A DNA stretch of 10,866 nt from JAQBDA01 sp041301185 (lineage in GTDB: Bacteria; Chloroflexota; Anaerolineae; Anaerolineales; UBA4823): assembly GCA_041301185.1 (NCBI GenBank), contig JBFYSV010000222.1, forward strand, positions 1 through 10,866. The letters are read 5' to 3'. This document shows positions 1-6,660 of this stretch, piece after piece; position 1 is the stretch's first letter; each line of letters starts with the position of its first letter. Below the pieces are notes generated by a model that was given only the letters and a program-made list of their open reading frames with translations, searched no databases and was not told where the DNA came from. Made by a program: the position numbers and the translations under genes.

Positions 1-52
1 CCCCTGCTCTGACCTCAAGCAGGCGATAGACGTGATGATCGACCGCGGTCAC
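1..52 (-). CDS. Possible 5' fragment of a gene cut by the window edge
   Basis: A GTG codon at 52-50 on the minus strand opens a frame that stays open to the window edge and reads MTAVDHHVYRLLEVRAG. It would start 10 bases after the stop of the glycoside hydrolase, which would suit a downstream operon partner. No strong Shine-Dalgarno site precedes it, only a weak GATGATGG run. The 17 residues are too few to assign a family. The competing plus-strand frame here is also open but closes soon after position 62, so coding sense is uncertain. Confidence 0.2.
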   Translation of the reverse strand, partial: MTAVDHHVYRLLEVRAG

Positions 53-62
53 TTGCCATCAT

Positions 63-2642
63 CTACCCGCTGTAGCTGCCGATCTTGATCCCCACATCCG
101 TGATTGCCGGATCGTCCGGCAGGCTGAGCACCAGGACCCCACTGCTGTTGGTGGTGGCAGTGGTATAGAGGATAGTCGGTAATCCCTGGCTGGTGAAGGT
201 ATGCCATTCAATCTCAAGGGTTGTGTTTGGCGAAAAACCATTAACAGTGACTGTGCCTGACAGCCCACTGATCCCGCTGATGCCATCCACCACATTCTTC
301 CAGGTATGATTTTTGTTCTGCACCCAAAGGTGCGCCCGGTTGTTTTGCAGATCTTTCTGGCCTGCAACCCGAAGCGTAGAATCGCTCGCGTTTGCATTTG
401 CCTCCAGGTAGCTGCTGTTGTTCAGCGGGATATTTTGCATAAAATCGTGGAAATAGCGGTATATTTCGTGCAGCCCTGCACTGCCATCCGGACCGGGCTG
501 CGTCTCACGGTTGTCACCCCACCAGTATAGCTCCATCAGGGCACCCAGGTCGACCGTGGACCAAAGGTAGTTATGCAGCCAGACGCCATTATGGTCCAGG
601 GCTAAATCCGGTTGTTCCATCTGCTGATCCAACGAATCGATGCCCGCCTCACCTCGCACAATCGGCTTCCCAATGTCCCACCCGCTCAATGTTTGGCTGT
701 GACCGAAGTGATAGTATGCCGCATCCCACTGCATTTTTTCCAACTCGGGATCTGGAATGCCAACCGCGCTGGTGCTGATATAGGCGTGCACATCGGCATA
801 ATCCACGTTTGGATAGCTGCTGTTGTCCCAGAATTGTGTAGCAGGGAAGGAGTGCCAGAAGGAAGTGGTCACCATGTGGCTGTTTGGGTGATCGTAGACA
901 CACATCTGCCCGTCGCCTGCAGATACGTCGACCCCGAAGACTTCACAGTGCATGAATTTGCCCATCTCGTCGGTGAGCTGGTAATGGGTATCCCGCCAGG
1001 GGTCGCCTTCGTTGGTCGCTTCCCAAGAGTGGATGTTGGGGGAATAACCCCAGCGAGCCTGCAGGTAGCGCCACCAGGCTCTCTGCAGCCAGCGGGTCTT
1101 GTTGCTATCCCGCCCAAGCCCGTAGAAACCGTCTATATTATCTTCCTCGCCGTTGAGAACAAAACTGCCGTCGTCATCCAGCTTGTTGTAGATCATGTCA
1201 TTCTTTTCCATGATCACCAACTTGAGGTAAACCCCATAATTTTCAGCGAGTTGAACGATTTTATCCAAAGCGTAGGCACTTTGCTCTGGGAAATAAGTCT
1301 CGTATTCCATCGACGGTTCGTTGAGGATTTCCGGTCCCAGGTTTCCGTTCCCCAGATCTTCACGCAGCGAGATAGAGTAAATAAATGCCTTGCCCTGGAT
1401 CACGTTCTCCAAGCCGAGGTAGATGCGTGGCAAGAAGTTGTTCTCGCCCGAGTACCAGGTACCCTGGAGAGTTTCCCAGTTCAAAGTGCTTCCGCCATAA
1501 TTGGTAACCACGCTGCTGGTATCTGGCTCGTAGCAATCTACCTCCCAGCCCCCACCAATCTTACCCACCAGCCCATAATTCGGATAATTTGTTTTGCGCG
1601 GACCACTGATACCTTCACCCCAATATGTGATCTGCAAGCGATAATCCGTGTATGGTTTTATCGCTTCTGGATCATTCCAGAACTGGAAACGACAGGCATC
1701 GTACCAGCCAGTGTCGCCGTTGATTCCATAATCGAGCACCATGGTGAGGCTATCCTGGTTCCTAACGGGGTCGTGAAAAGCCTCCGTGCCCGCTCTCGGC
1801 AGATAGCCGTCGTAGATATTCCTGCCACCAAGCCATTCCAGCCAGGATGTGCCATACATGCCACTGATCCAGATGCGGATCAGGTTAATTCCATTTTGAG
1901 CGTAAGTCTGGTAGTGTGGCTCATTCGCCAAAGAGGGATCATCAAACGCTCCAGCTCCTTGGAAGCCCAGGGCGTGAAATGGCTCGCCGTTATCGAACTC
2001 AAAATAGCGATGGTCTGTAGGGCTGACCCGCAAGAAACCGGTTTTGTTCGAATCGATCACGCTGAATGATATTGGAAGGGAGTCGGTGCTCCCGCCGCTA
2101 TCCTGAGCAGTGAGCTTATACTGCCAGATGCCTGGCAGGTGTGGCGAAAAGCGAGCTTTCCAGGCGAAGTTCCCCGTGGGATGGTACCATTCCCGGTTTC
2201 TACCATCCCAGCTTAATTTGATTTGGTCATCGAAATACTGGTAATAGAATGCTGGCTGTCGGATAGCTTTACCCCAGTCGGTCTCTCCTGGAGGCAGGAA
2301 CAGCGCATCGACCGTGATACCGTTGTGCTTTGGATAGGAGAGATCAATGCCATTAGGAGGGTTGGGATCAAAGGGAAGCTGGAAGTTCCCAGCAACTGTG
2401 TTCAGGACCTGGAAGCTAATCTCGAATTTATCAAATTTGGGTATTTGGCTGCTCGGGTAATCCGCACGGTTGTCAGAGACCTCTGCAATTGCCAGCGATA
2501 ACCCATCAGTGCTGATCTGGACGGCTGGTAGGAATATGCGGTACGCAGGTTCTGCCTGGTTTTGTGGTAGGTAGACCATAGGAACTACCAGCAAAATGAT
2601 GGTTGCAGTGATCCGATATAGAAGCTGTCGCAGTTCATTCAT
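63..2642 (-). CDS. Secreted DUF5060-type glycoside hydrolase (clan A-like TIM barrel)
   Basis: A predicted secreted or membrane-tethered glycosidase of 859 residues that would hydrolyse a polysaccharide outside the cytoplasm; the substrate cannot be told from sequence. Residues 8-25 form a hydrophobic signal or anchor segment. Residues about 66-196 resemble the DUF5060 beta-sandwich found at the N-terminus of GH5-like enzymes, from IPKFDKFEISF to WKARFSP and WQYKLTAQD. The link strand YFEFDNGEPFHALGFQ then leads into the barrel. Candidate catalytic residues are Glu545 (WEATNEGDPW, acid/base) and Glu665 (VRGEAGI, nucleophile), matching the clan A NE and GE motifs. Residues about 300-428 look like a beta-rich carbohydrate-binding module inserted in the barrel. 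The last roughly 100 residues form a beta-rich tail. I chose ATG 2642: an in-frame TTG at 2735 lies at or before the likely transcription start. The family assignment is fairly sure, the exact GH family is not. Confidence 0.85.
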   Translation of the reverse strand: MNELRQLLYRITATIILLVVPMVYLPQNQAEPAYRIFLPAVQISTDGLSLAIAEVSDNRADYPSSQIPKFDKFEISFQVLNTVAGNFQLPFDPNPPNGIDLSYPKHNGITVDALFLPPGETDWGKAIRQPAFYYQYFDDQIKLSWDGRNREWYHPTGNFAWKARFSPHLPGIWQYKLTAQDSGGSTDSLPISFSVIDSNKTGFLRVSPTDHRYFEFDNGEPFHALGFQGAGAFDDPSLANEPHYQTYAQNGINLIRIWISGMYGTSWLEWLGGRNIYDGYLPRAGTEAFHDPVRNQDSLTMVLDYGINGDTGWYDACRFQFWNDPEAIKPYTDYRLQITYWGEGISGPRKTNYPNYGLVGKIGGGWEVDCYEPDTSSVVTNYGGSTLNWETLQGTWYSGENNFLPRIYLGLENVIQGKAFIYSISLREDLGNGNLGPEILNEPSMEYETYFPEQSAYALDKIVQLAENYGVYLKLVIMEKNDMIYNKLDDDGSFVLNGEEDNIDGFYGLGRDSNKTRWLQRAWWRYLQARWGYSPNIHSWEATNEGDPWRDTHYQLTDEMGKFMHCEVFGVDVSAGDGQMCVYDHPNSHMVTTSFWHSFPATQFWDNSSYPNVDYADVHAYISTSAVGIPDPELEKMQWDAAYYHFGHSQTLSGWDIGKPIVRGEAGIDSLDQQMEQPDLALDHNGVWLHNYLWSTVDLGALMELYWWGDNRETQPGPDGSAGLHEIYRYFHDFMQNIPLNNSSYLEANANASDSTLRVAGQKDLQNNRAHLWVQNKNHTWKNVVDGISGISGLSGTVTVNGFSPNTTLEIEWHTFTSQGLPTILYTTATTNSSGVLVLSLPDDPAITDVGIKIGSYSG

Positions 2643-2738
2643 TGGACTTATCCGATAGGTGCAAGGCAGTACAATCCTGACAAGATCCTGCAACCTATGA
2701 TCGCTGCTCCTTACCGATAAAAGATAAACAAACAACTC

Positions 2739-2769
2739 ATTATACCAACTGAGGGCAAAGGTCTGTCCT
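2739..2769 (-). promoter_or_regulatory. Extended -10 promoter for the glycoside hydrolase
   Basis: On the minus strand 2747-2739 reads TGGTATAAT, a perfect TATAAT with the TGn extension. A weak -35 (AGGACA, 2769-2764) lies 19 bp upstream. Transcription would begin near 2732, giving a leader of about 90 nt before ATG 2642. This argues against the TTG at 2735 as the translation start. The call rests on consensus matching only. Confidence 0.5.
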
Positions 2770-2792
2770 TTATGGTTTGATTAAGATATGAG

Positions 2793-2873
2793 TTACGCAC
2801 TCGATTGGGAAATTGGGGGAGTTTGGGCGGGCTTCGCCCACCCAAACACCCCCACTCCCCCCAAACTGCGTAA
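2793..2873. repeat. 81-bp palindromic element, MITE- or REP-like
   Basis: The ends are a perfect 7-bp inverted repeat, TTACGCA (2793-2799) and TGCGTAA (2867-2873). Inside is a long hairpin: GGGGG 2815-2819 with CCCCC 2849-2853, GTTTGGG 2821-2827 with CCCAAAC 2841-2847, and GGGC 2829-2832 with GCCC 2836-2839 around a three-base loop. There are only two mismatches, one of which becomes a G-U pair in a minus-strand transcript. No ORF of its own is credible. It sits between the terminator of the flavoprotein gene and the promoter of the glycoside hydrolase. A non-autonomous mobile element or dispersed hairpin repeat is the likeliest reading; a second transcription barrier is the alternative. Confidence 0.55.
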
Positions 2874-2913
2874 GGCCTATAAGAGTTCTTGCAGAAAATC
2901 TTTAAATAAGGAC

Positions 2914-2951
2914 AAAAGTGGAGCCGCTCGATCCTGGCTCCACTCATTTTT
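2914..2951 (-). terminator. Rho-independent terminator of the oxidoreductase gene, potentially bidirectional
   Basis: AGTGGAGCC (2917-2925) and GGCTCCACT (2936-2944) form a perfect 9-bp stem with a 10-base loop. On the minus strand the stem is followed by TTTTGTCC, placing it about 36 bases after the stop of the flavoprotein gene. On the plus strand it is followed by CATTTTTTG, so it could also stop transcription coming from the other side, although no plus-strand gene ends here. Confidence 0.75.
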
Positions 2952-2980
2952 TGACTTAATCGGCACTTGATAAGGATGAT

Positions 2981-4345
2981 CTACACGCTTTGCGCCAGCC
3001 CCAGGCCCATCGCATTCAACATCTCTTCGTTGCTGGCAAACTTGAATTCCTCCAGCCCCTGCCGCTCGGCTTCAGCCTGCTCCACGACTTCCAGGCGCAG
3101 GATATCATCCTTGATGATCACTGGCTTGCCGAGCTGGCTCAGGCGCGCCTGGAGGGCAGCGAGCGTGTCTTCCGCCCCATCCCCGGCGGGCAGCGTCTCA
3201 AGGTGCTGCAGGACTGCCTTGGCGCCGCGCTCGCCATCCTTGCGTGCCACCCCCACCAACCCGCTGCTGGCCTCCCGCGACCAACCCGCCACAAAGATTC
3301 CCGCCAGGGGCTTGTTTGCCTGCGGGTCAAACGCTTCGTAAGAAATGCCATCCACCGGGAAGCCTGGCTCGGGGTTCTTGACAAACTCGTTCCACTGCAC
3401 CGGCAGGCCGAATTTGTCATCCACCCGGTCGCCAATTGCAAAGATGACCGTGTCCACGTTCATCATCTGCTTGACGCCTGTGCCGCGCGCCTTGGTATCA
3501 CCGTTGGTGCGCACCAGGCGGGTCTCTTCGACCTCCAGCCCGCAGACCTGCCCGTTCTCGTCGCCCAGGATCTGCGTGGGAGATGCGAGGAAGTTGAGGT
3601 AGAAACGCGTCTGCGAGACCGGCTCCAGCGCTTTGGGCAACGCTGAGTGGATATACACGCGGGCCTCGTTTGGATCTTGCTCCACCGCCTCCATCACAGG
3701 GGCAACCCGTTTCAGCTCCTGGTCCAGGGCTGCCAGATCCAGGTTGGCAATCACGTATTCCATTTCTTTCTTATCGAACTTGACCTCTGCCGGCCCGCGC
3801 CGCGCCACAGCATAGACCTCGTCCACCTTCACAGTGCGGATCAGCCAGCGGGCAATGTCCAGCATCACGTTGCCCACCCCCACCAATGCCACCCGCCGCC
3901 CGATGTGAAACGGTTTCAGCGCGTAGGGCGGCAGCCGGTTGTAGTGATAGACGATATCCTTGGCATGGTATACACCCTTGGGGATATCCTCGCCCGGCAA
4001 GCCCAGCCACTTGGTACCCTGCGCCCCAGCGGAGACCATAATGGCCTTGAAGCCCATCTCTTGTAGCTGTGCCAGGCTCAGATCACCCTGCTCCCCCACG
4101 ACCACGTTACCATAGTAATCCAGATTTGGCAGCTGCATGATCTGGCGAAACTGCTTACGTAACCCCTCCTTCATTTTATGCTTGGATGGGTAGATGCCAT
4201 ATTCCGCCAGCCCGCCGGGTTTAATGTCCCGGTTCAAAACAACCACCCGCAACCCGGCGCTTGCCAGCTCGCGGGCGGCAAACAGACCTGCCGGACCAGC
4301 TCCAACGACGACGACAGCTTGTTGATTGTGATTTTCGGTGCTCAA
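2981..4345 (-). CDS. FAD/NAD(P)-binding oxidoreductase, adrenodoxin reductase / GltD-like
   Basis: A 454-residue cytoplasmic flavoprotein that probably passes electrons between NAD(P)H and a ferredoxin or partner protein. Residues 11-20 (VVVVGAGPAG) form the FAD Rossmann loop. The following PGGLAEYGIYPSKHKMK region resembles the FAD-side loop of the glutamate synthase small subunit family. A second dinucleotide site starts at GVGNVMLDIARWL (156-168), followed by VARRGPAEVKF, both close to adrenodoxin-reductase signatures. The C-terminal third has GDRVDDKFGLP and AGWSREASSGLVGVARKDG, equivalent to the family's conserved AGW...G..G segment. No iron-sulfur cysteine cluster is visible, unlike full GltD. 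The start is TTG, chosen because GGAGG lies 9 bases upstream and no nearby ATG exists. It is monocistronic, with its own promoter and terminator. The physiological partner is unknown. Confidence 0.88.
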   Translation of the reverse strand: MSTENHNQQAVVVVGAGPAGLFAARELASAGLRVVVLNRDIKPGGLAEYGIYPSKHKMKEGLRKQFRQIMQLPNLDYYGNVVVGEQGDLSLAQLQEMGFKAIMVSAGAQGTKWLGLPGEDIPKGVYHAKDIVYHYNRLPPYALKPFHIGRRVALVGVGNVMLDIARWLIRTVKVDEVYAVARRGPAEVKFDKKEMEYVIANLDLAALDQELKRVAPVMEAVEQDPNEARVYIHSALPKALEPVSQTRFYLNFLASPTQILGDENGQVCGLEVEETRLVRTNGDTKARGTGVKQMMNVDTVIFAIGDRVDDKFGLPVQWNEFVKNPEPGFPVDGISYEAFDPQANKPLAGIFVAGWSREASSGLVGVARKDGERGAKAVLQHLETLPAGDGAEDTLAALQARLSQLGKPVIIKDDILRLEVVEQAEAERQGLEEFKFASNEEMLNAMGLGLAQSV

Positions 4346-4354
4346 GTTTGCTTT

Positions 4355-4359
4355 CCTCC
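4355..4359 (-). promoter_or_regulatory. Shine-Dalgarno site fixing a TTG start
   Basis: GGAGG on the minus strand (4359-4355) lies 9 bases before TTG 4345-4343. The first in-frame ATG is more than 50 codons downstream, inside the FAD-binding domain, so the TTG is the real start. Confidence 0.75.
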
Positions 4360-4413
4360 ATCTATCGTGTCTACTGTTTCTGATTACAGGACCACTTCAC
4401 CCCTCCAGCATTC

Positions 4414-4442
4414 ATTATAGTAGGCAGGGAATAAAATCACAA
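4414..4442 (-). promoter_or_regulatory. Sigma70-type promoter for the oxidoreductase gene
   Basis: On the minus strand a -35 box TTGTGA (4442-4437) and a perfect -10 box TATAAT (4419-4414) are separated by exactly 17 bp. Transcription would begin near 4407, about 60 nt before the TTG start. The call rests on consensus and spacing only. Confidence 0.6.
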
Positions 4443-4495
4443 GTATCATTGGCACTTATCCAATTAAGATTAATTTCCTGTTTCGCTTTCACAAT

Positions 4496-4525
4496 TTGAG
4501 TCTCTGTGCTATATTCAGGAATAAT
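4496..4525 (+). promoter_or_regulatory. Candidate promoter for the M16/AcpS/acylase gene series
   Basis: TTGAGT (4496-4501) and AATAAT (4520-4525) are separated by 18 bp, upstream of the first plus-strand gene. TATATT at 4510-4515 is an alternative -10 with a poor -35. The divergent layout and AT-rich composition support a promoter here, but the exact boxes are uncertain. Confidence 0.4.
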
Positions 4526-4560
4526 TCTTAGGCGGTTCCATAATTACGAGGAGTTTGGGC

Positions 4561-5289
4561 ATGGATATCTCCCCGGAGGAAGTTACACCGATCGAAAACG
4601 TGGCAGCGCAAGAGCCCGCGCCTGAGAGCGGGAAAGGCTCTGCATCACCCAAGATCCGGCGCTGGGTCTGGCAGGGAAAATTCGGACCTGCCTTCTGGAC
4701 GGTTGCCAGCCTGATCTCGCTAACGGTCAACCTGATCCTGATCGCCAGCCTGATCATATTAGGGCGCGAGCTGTTTGCCATCAAAGGGCTGGTTGGCGGG
4801 CAGCTGATCAACGGCCTGTACAAAAACTTTGTTCGGATGGATGAGGCCCATATCGTGACCACCATCCAGGTGCAGGACACCATTCTTGTGCAAGATGAGA
4901 TGCCGGTCGTCTTTGACCTGCCATTGCGCCAGGATACTCAGGTGATTTTGACTCAAAACACGCCCGTGAAAAACGCCACCATCTACCTGAACGGGTCCGC
5001 AGTCCCTCTGGACCTGGTGCTCAAAGAAGGCACGGAGCTAAACATCCGCCTGGATATGACCATCCCAGTCAGCCAGACCGTCCCGGTTGAGCTGAGTGTG
5101 CCGGTTAATCTCACGGTGCCGGTGAACATCCCCCTCAACCAGACCGAGCTGCACGAGCCATTCCTGGGACTGCGCAACGTGGTAGCACCCTATAACGAAT
5201 TGCTCACCCCCCTGCCCGATTCCTGGCAGGAAACACCTTTGTGTGGCCGGTGGACTGGCTGGTTGTGCAACTGGATTCTTAACGAGTAA
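4561..5289 (+). CDS. Single-pass membrane protein with repetitive outer domain, function unknown
   Basis: I do not recognise a family. The 242-residue protein has an acidic, proline-containing N-terminal tail (1-30), a basic stretch (KIRRWVWQGK, 31-40), and one strong hydrophobic helix at about 43-67. The positive-inside rule puts the tail in the cytoplasm and residues from about 70 outside. The outer part is rich in alternating hydrophobic and polar residues typical of beta structure and carries a VPV hexad repeat at 174-191. The C-terminal end has two cysteines seven residues apart (LCGRWTGWLCNW) that could form a disulfide. ATG 4561 is chosen over the in-frame TTG 4555 because GAGGAG at 4548-4553 lies 7 bases upstream of the ATG. 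It is 45 bp ahead of the M16 pair with no terminator between, so it is probably co-transcribed. A role as surface anchor or partner for the downstream enzymes is only inference. Confidence 0.75.
   Translation: MDISPEEVTPIENVAAQEPAPESGKGSASPKIRRWVWQGKFGPAFWTVASLISLTVNLILIASLIILGRELFAIKGLVGGQLINGLYKNFVRMDEAHIVTTIQVQDTILVQDEMPVVFDLPLRQDTQVILTQNTPVKNATIYLNGSAVPLDLVLKEGTELNIRLDMTIPVSQTVPVELSVPVNLTVPVNIPLNQTELHEPFLGLRNVVAPYNELLTPLPDSWQETPLCGRWTGWLCNWILNE
5080..5133 (+). repeat. Three 18-bp in-frame repeats encoding VPV hexads
   Basis: Three consecutive 18-base units start at 5080, 5098 and 5116 and encode VPVELS, VPVNLT and VPVNIP. The DNA copies differ at several positions, so the array is old or under protein-level selection rather than a recent slippage product. 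The preceding residues (IPVSQT) look like a decayed fourth copy. Confidence 0.6.
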
Positions 5290-5334
5290 GGACGGTATAT
5301 TGGCTGAAAAATTTCGTGTCAGGGAAAGCGGAGT

Positions 5335-6660
5335 ATGGATGATCAAACAATAAAAGACTCGCCAGTAACAAAACTGCGCCTCTCCAACGGGCTGTCTGTG
5401 TTGCTGAAGGAAATTCACAATGCACCGATCATCAGCCACTGGCTGTGGTACCGGGTTGGCTCACGCAATGAGATCGCCGGGATCACAGGTATCTCGCACT
5501 GGGTAGAGCATATGCTTTTCAAGGGCACGCCCCAGTTTCCGCCGGCGGTGCTGGATAAGGCTATATCCCGGGATGGCGGTTTCTGGAATGCCTTTACCTA
5601 CCTGGATTGGACGACTTTCTTCGAGACCATGCCAGCCGACAAAATCGACCTGGCGCTGCGCCTTGAGTCAGACCGCATCTTAAACTGCCTTTTCGATCCG
5701 GATGAGGTGGCTTCGGAGCGCACCGTGATCATCTCTGAGCGCCAGGGCAATGAAAATGAGCCGCTCTTCCGCCTGGGCGAGGAGCTGCAAGCGGCGGCCT
5801 TCCGGGTGCATTCTTACCATCACGAGATCATCGGCGACCTAGCAGACCTGCAAACCATCCAGCGCGATGATCTCTACCACCACTACCGCACCTATTATGT
5901 GCCCAATAATGCCGTCCTGGCAGTAGCCGGCGATTTCGATACCCAGACCATGCTGGACCGCATCACCGAGCTGTACGAGGCAATCCCCCCCGGCGATGGC
6001 ATCTTATGGCAGCCACGATCTGAGCCTGCCCAATCCGGAGAGCGGCGCATCATTGTTGAAGGCCCAGGGGAGACTACCTTTATCCAGGTCACCCACCGGG
6101 CGCCTGCTGCTTCTCACCCCGATTTCTTCCCCCTCACCGTGCTGGACAGCCTGCTCAGCGGACCTAGCAACCTGAACATGTTCGGCGGCGGCATCTCGAA
6201 CAAGACCTCCCGCCTGTACCGCGCCCTGGTGGATGGCGAGTTCGCAGTCAGTGTCTATGGCGGGCTGCAAGCTACCATCGACCCCTTCCTGCACACGTTC
6301 ACCCTCATCATGCGTCCCGACCGGCAACCGGAGCAGATCATCTCCGTCCTGGAGGATGAGATCCACCGCCTGCAAGACACACCCCCGCCAGCCGATGAGC
6401 TCGCCCGGGCGGTCAAACAGGCTCGCGCCATGTTCGCCTATGGCAGCGAGAGTATCACCAACCAGGGCTTCTGGCTGGGATTTTCGGAGATGTTCGACAG
6501 CTACGATTGGTTCCTGAAATATCTCGATAACCTGGCTGCAATCACACCACAAGACGTGCAGCGCGTTGCCCAGGCCTACATGCGACCGCAACAACGGGTG
6601 CTGGGGATCTACCTGCCCACCGGCAACGGCGCCACCGACGAACAGGAAGGTGAAGGATGA
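5335..6660 (+). CDS. M16 family zinc metallopeptidase, catalytic subunit
   Basis: A 441-residue protein of the insulinase / mitochondrial processing peptidase family, which cleaves peptides or unfolded proteins. The inverted zinc motif HxxEH is intact: His55, Glu58 and His59 in ISHWVEHMLFKGT. The third ligand is most likely Glu135 (VIISERQ), at the usual distance of about 76 residues. It has the standard two-domain length. In the C-terminal domain the family's Arg/Tyr pair is lost: the aligned positions are Val299 and Ser306 in SRLYRALVDGEFAVSVYG. That is the usual state of a catalytic subunit that needs a partner. No signal peptide is visible, so the protein looks cytoplasmic unless exported by another route. 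The ATG at 5335 is preceded by AGGGA at 5321-5325. It overlaps the next gene by ATGA. Confidence 0.93.
   Translation: MDDQTIKDSPVTKLRLSNGLSVLLKEIHNAPIISHWLWYRVGSRNEIAGITGISHWVEHMLFKGTPQFPPAVLDKAISRDGGFWNAFTYLDWTTFFETMPADKIDLALRLESDRILNCLFDPDEVASERTVIISERQGNENEPLFRLGEELQAAAFRVHSYHHEIIGDLADLQTIQRDDLYHHYRTYYVPNNAVLAVAGDFDTQTMLDRITELYEAIPPGDGILWQPRSEPAQSGERRIIVEGPGETTFIQVTHRAPAASHPDFFPLTVLDSLLSGPSNLNMFGGGISNKTSRLYRALVDGEFAVSVYGGLQATIDPFLHTFTLIMRPDRQPEQIISVLEDEIHRLQDTPPPADELARAVKQARAMFAYGSESITNQGFWLGFSEMFDSYDWFLKYLDNLAAITPQDVQRVAQAYMRPQQRVLGIYLPTGNGATDEQEGEG

Noticed and set aside
612..2069. Long plus-strand open frame of 485 codons inside the glycosidase gene
   Set aside because: It is antisense to a gene with recognisable domains and catalytic motifs, has no convincing ribosome binding site and gives no recognisable protein. 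It is a frame shadow.
2643..2735. In-frame TTG at 2735 as start of the glycosidase, adding 31 residues
   Set aside because: It lies at or before the predicted transcription start from the extended -10 box, and the added residues would move the signal helix away from the N-terminus.
2990..3646. Plus-strand open frame of 218 codons
   Set aside because: It is antisense to the flavoprotein gene, whose FAD and NAD(P) motifs are clear; no family resemblance is seen.
4555..4560. TTG start two codons upstream of the membrane protein ATG
   Set aside because: The GAGGAG site would be only one base from the TTG but is ideally spaced (7 bases) from ATG 4561.
6004..6594. Minus-strand open frame of 196 codons
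   Set aside because: It is a shadow of the catalytic M16 gene in a GC-rich region with few stops.
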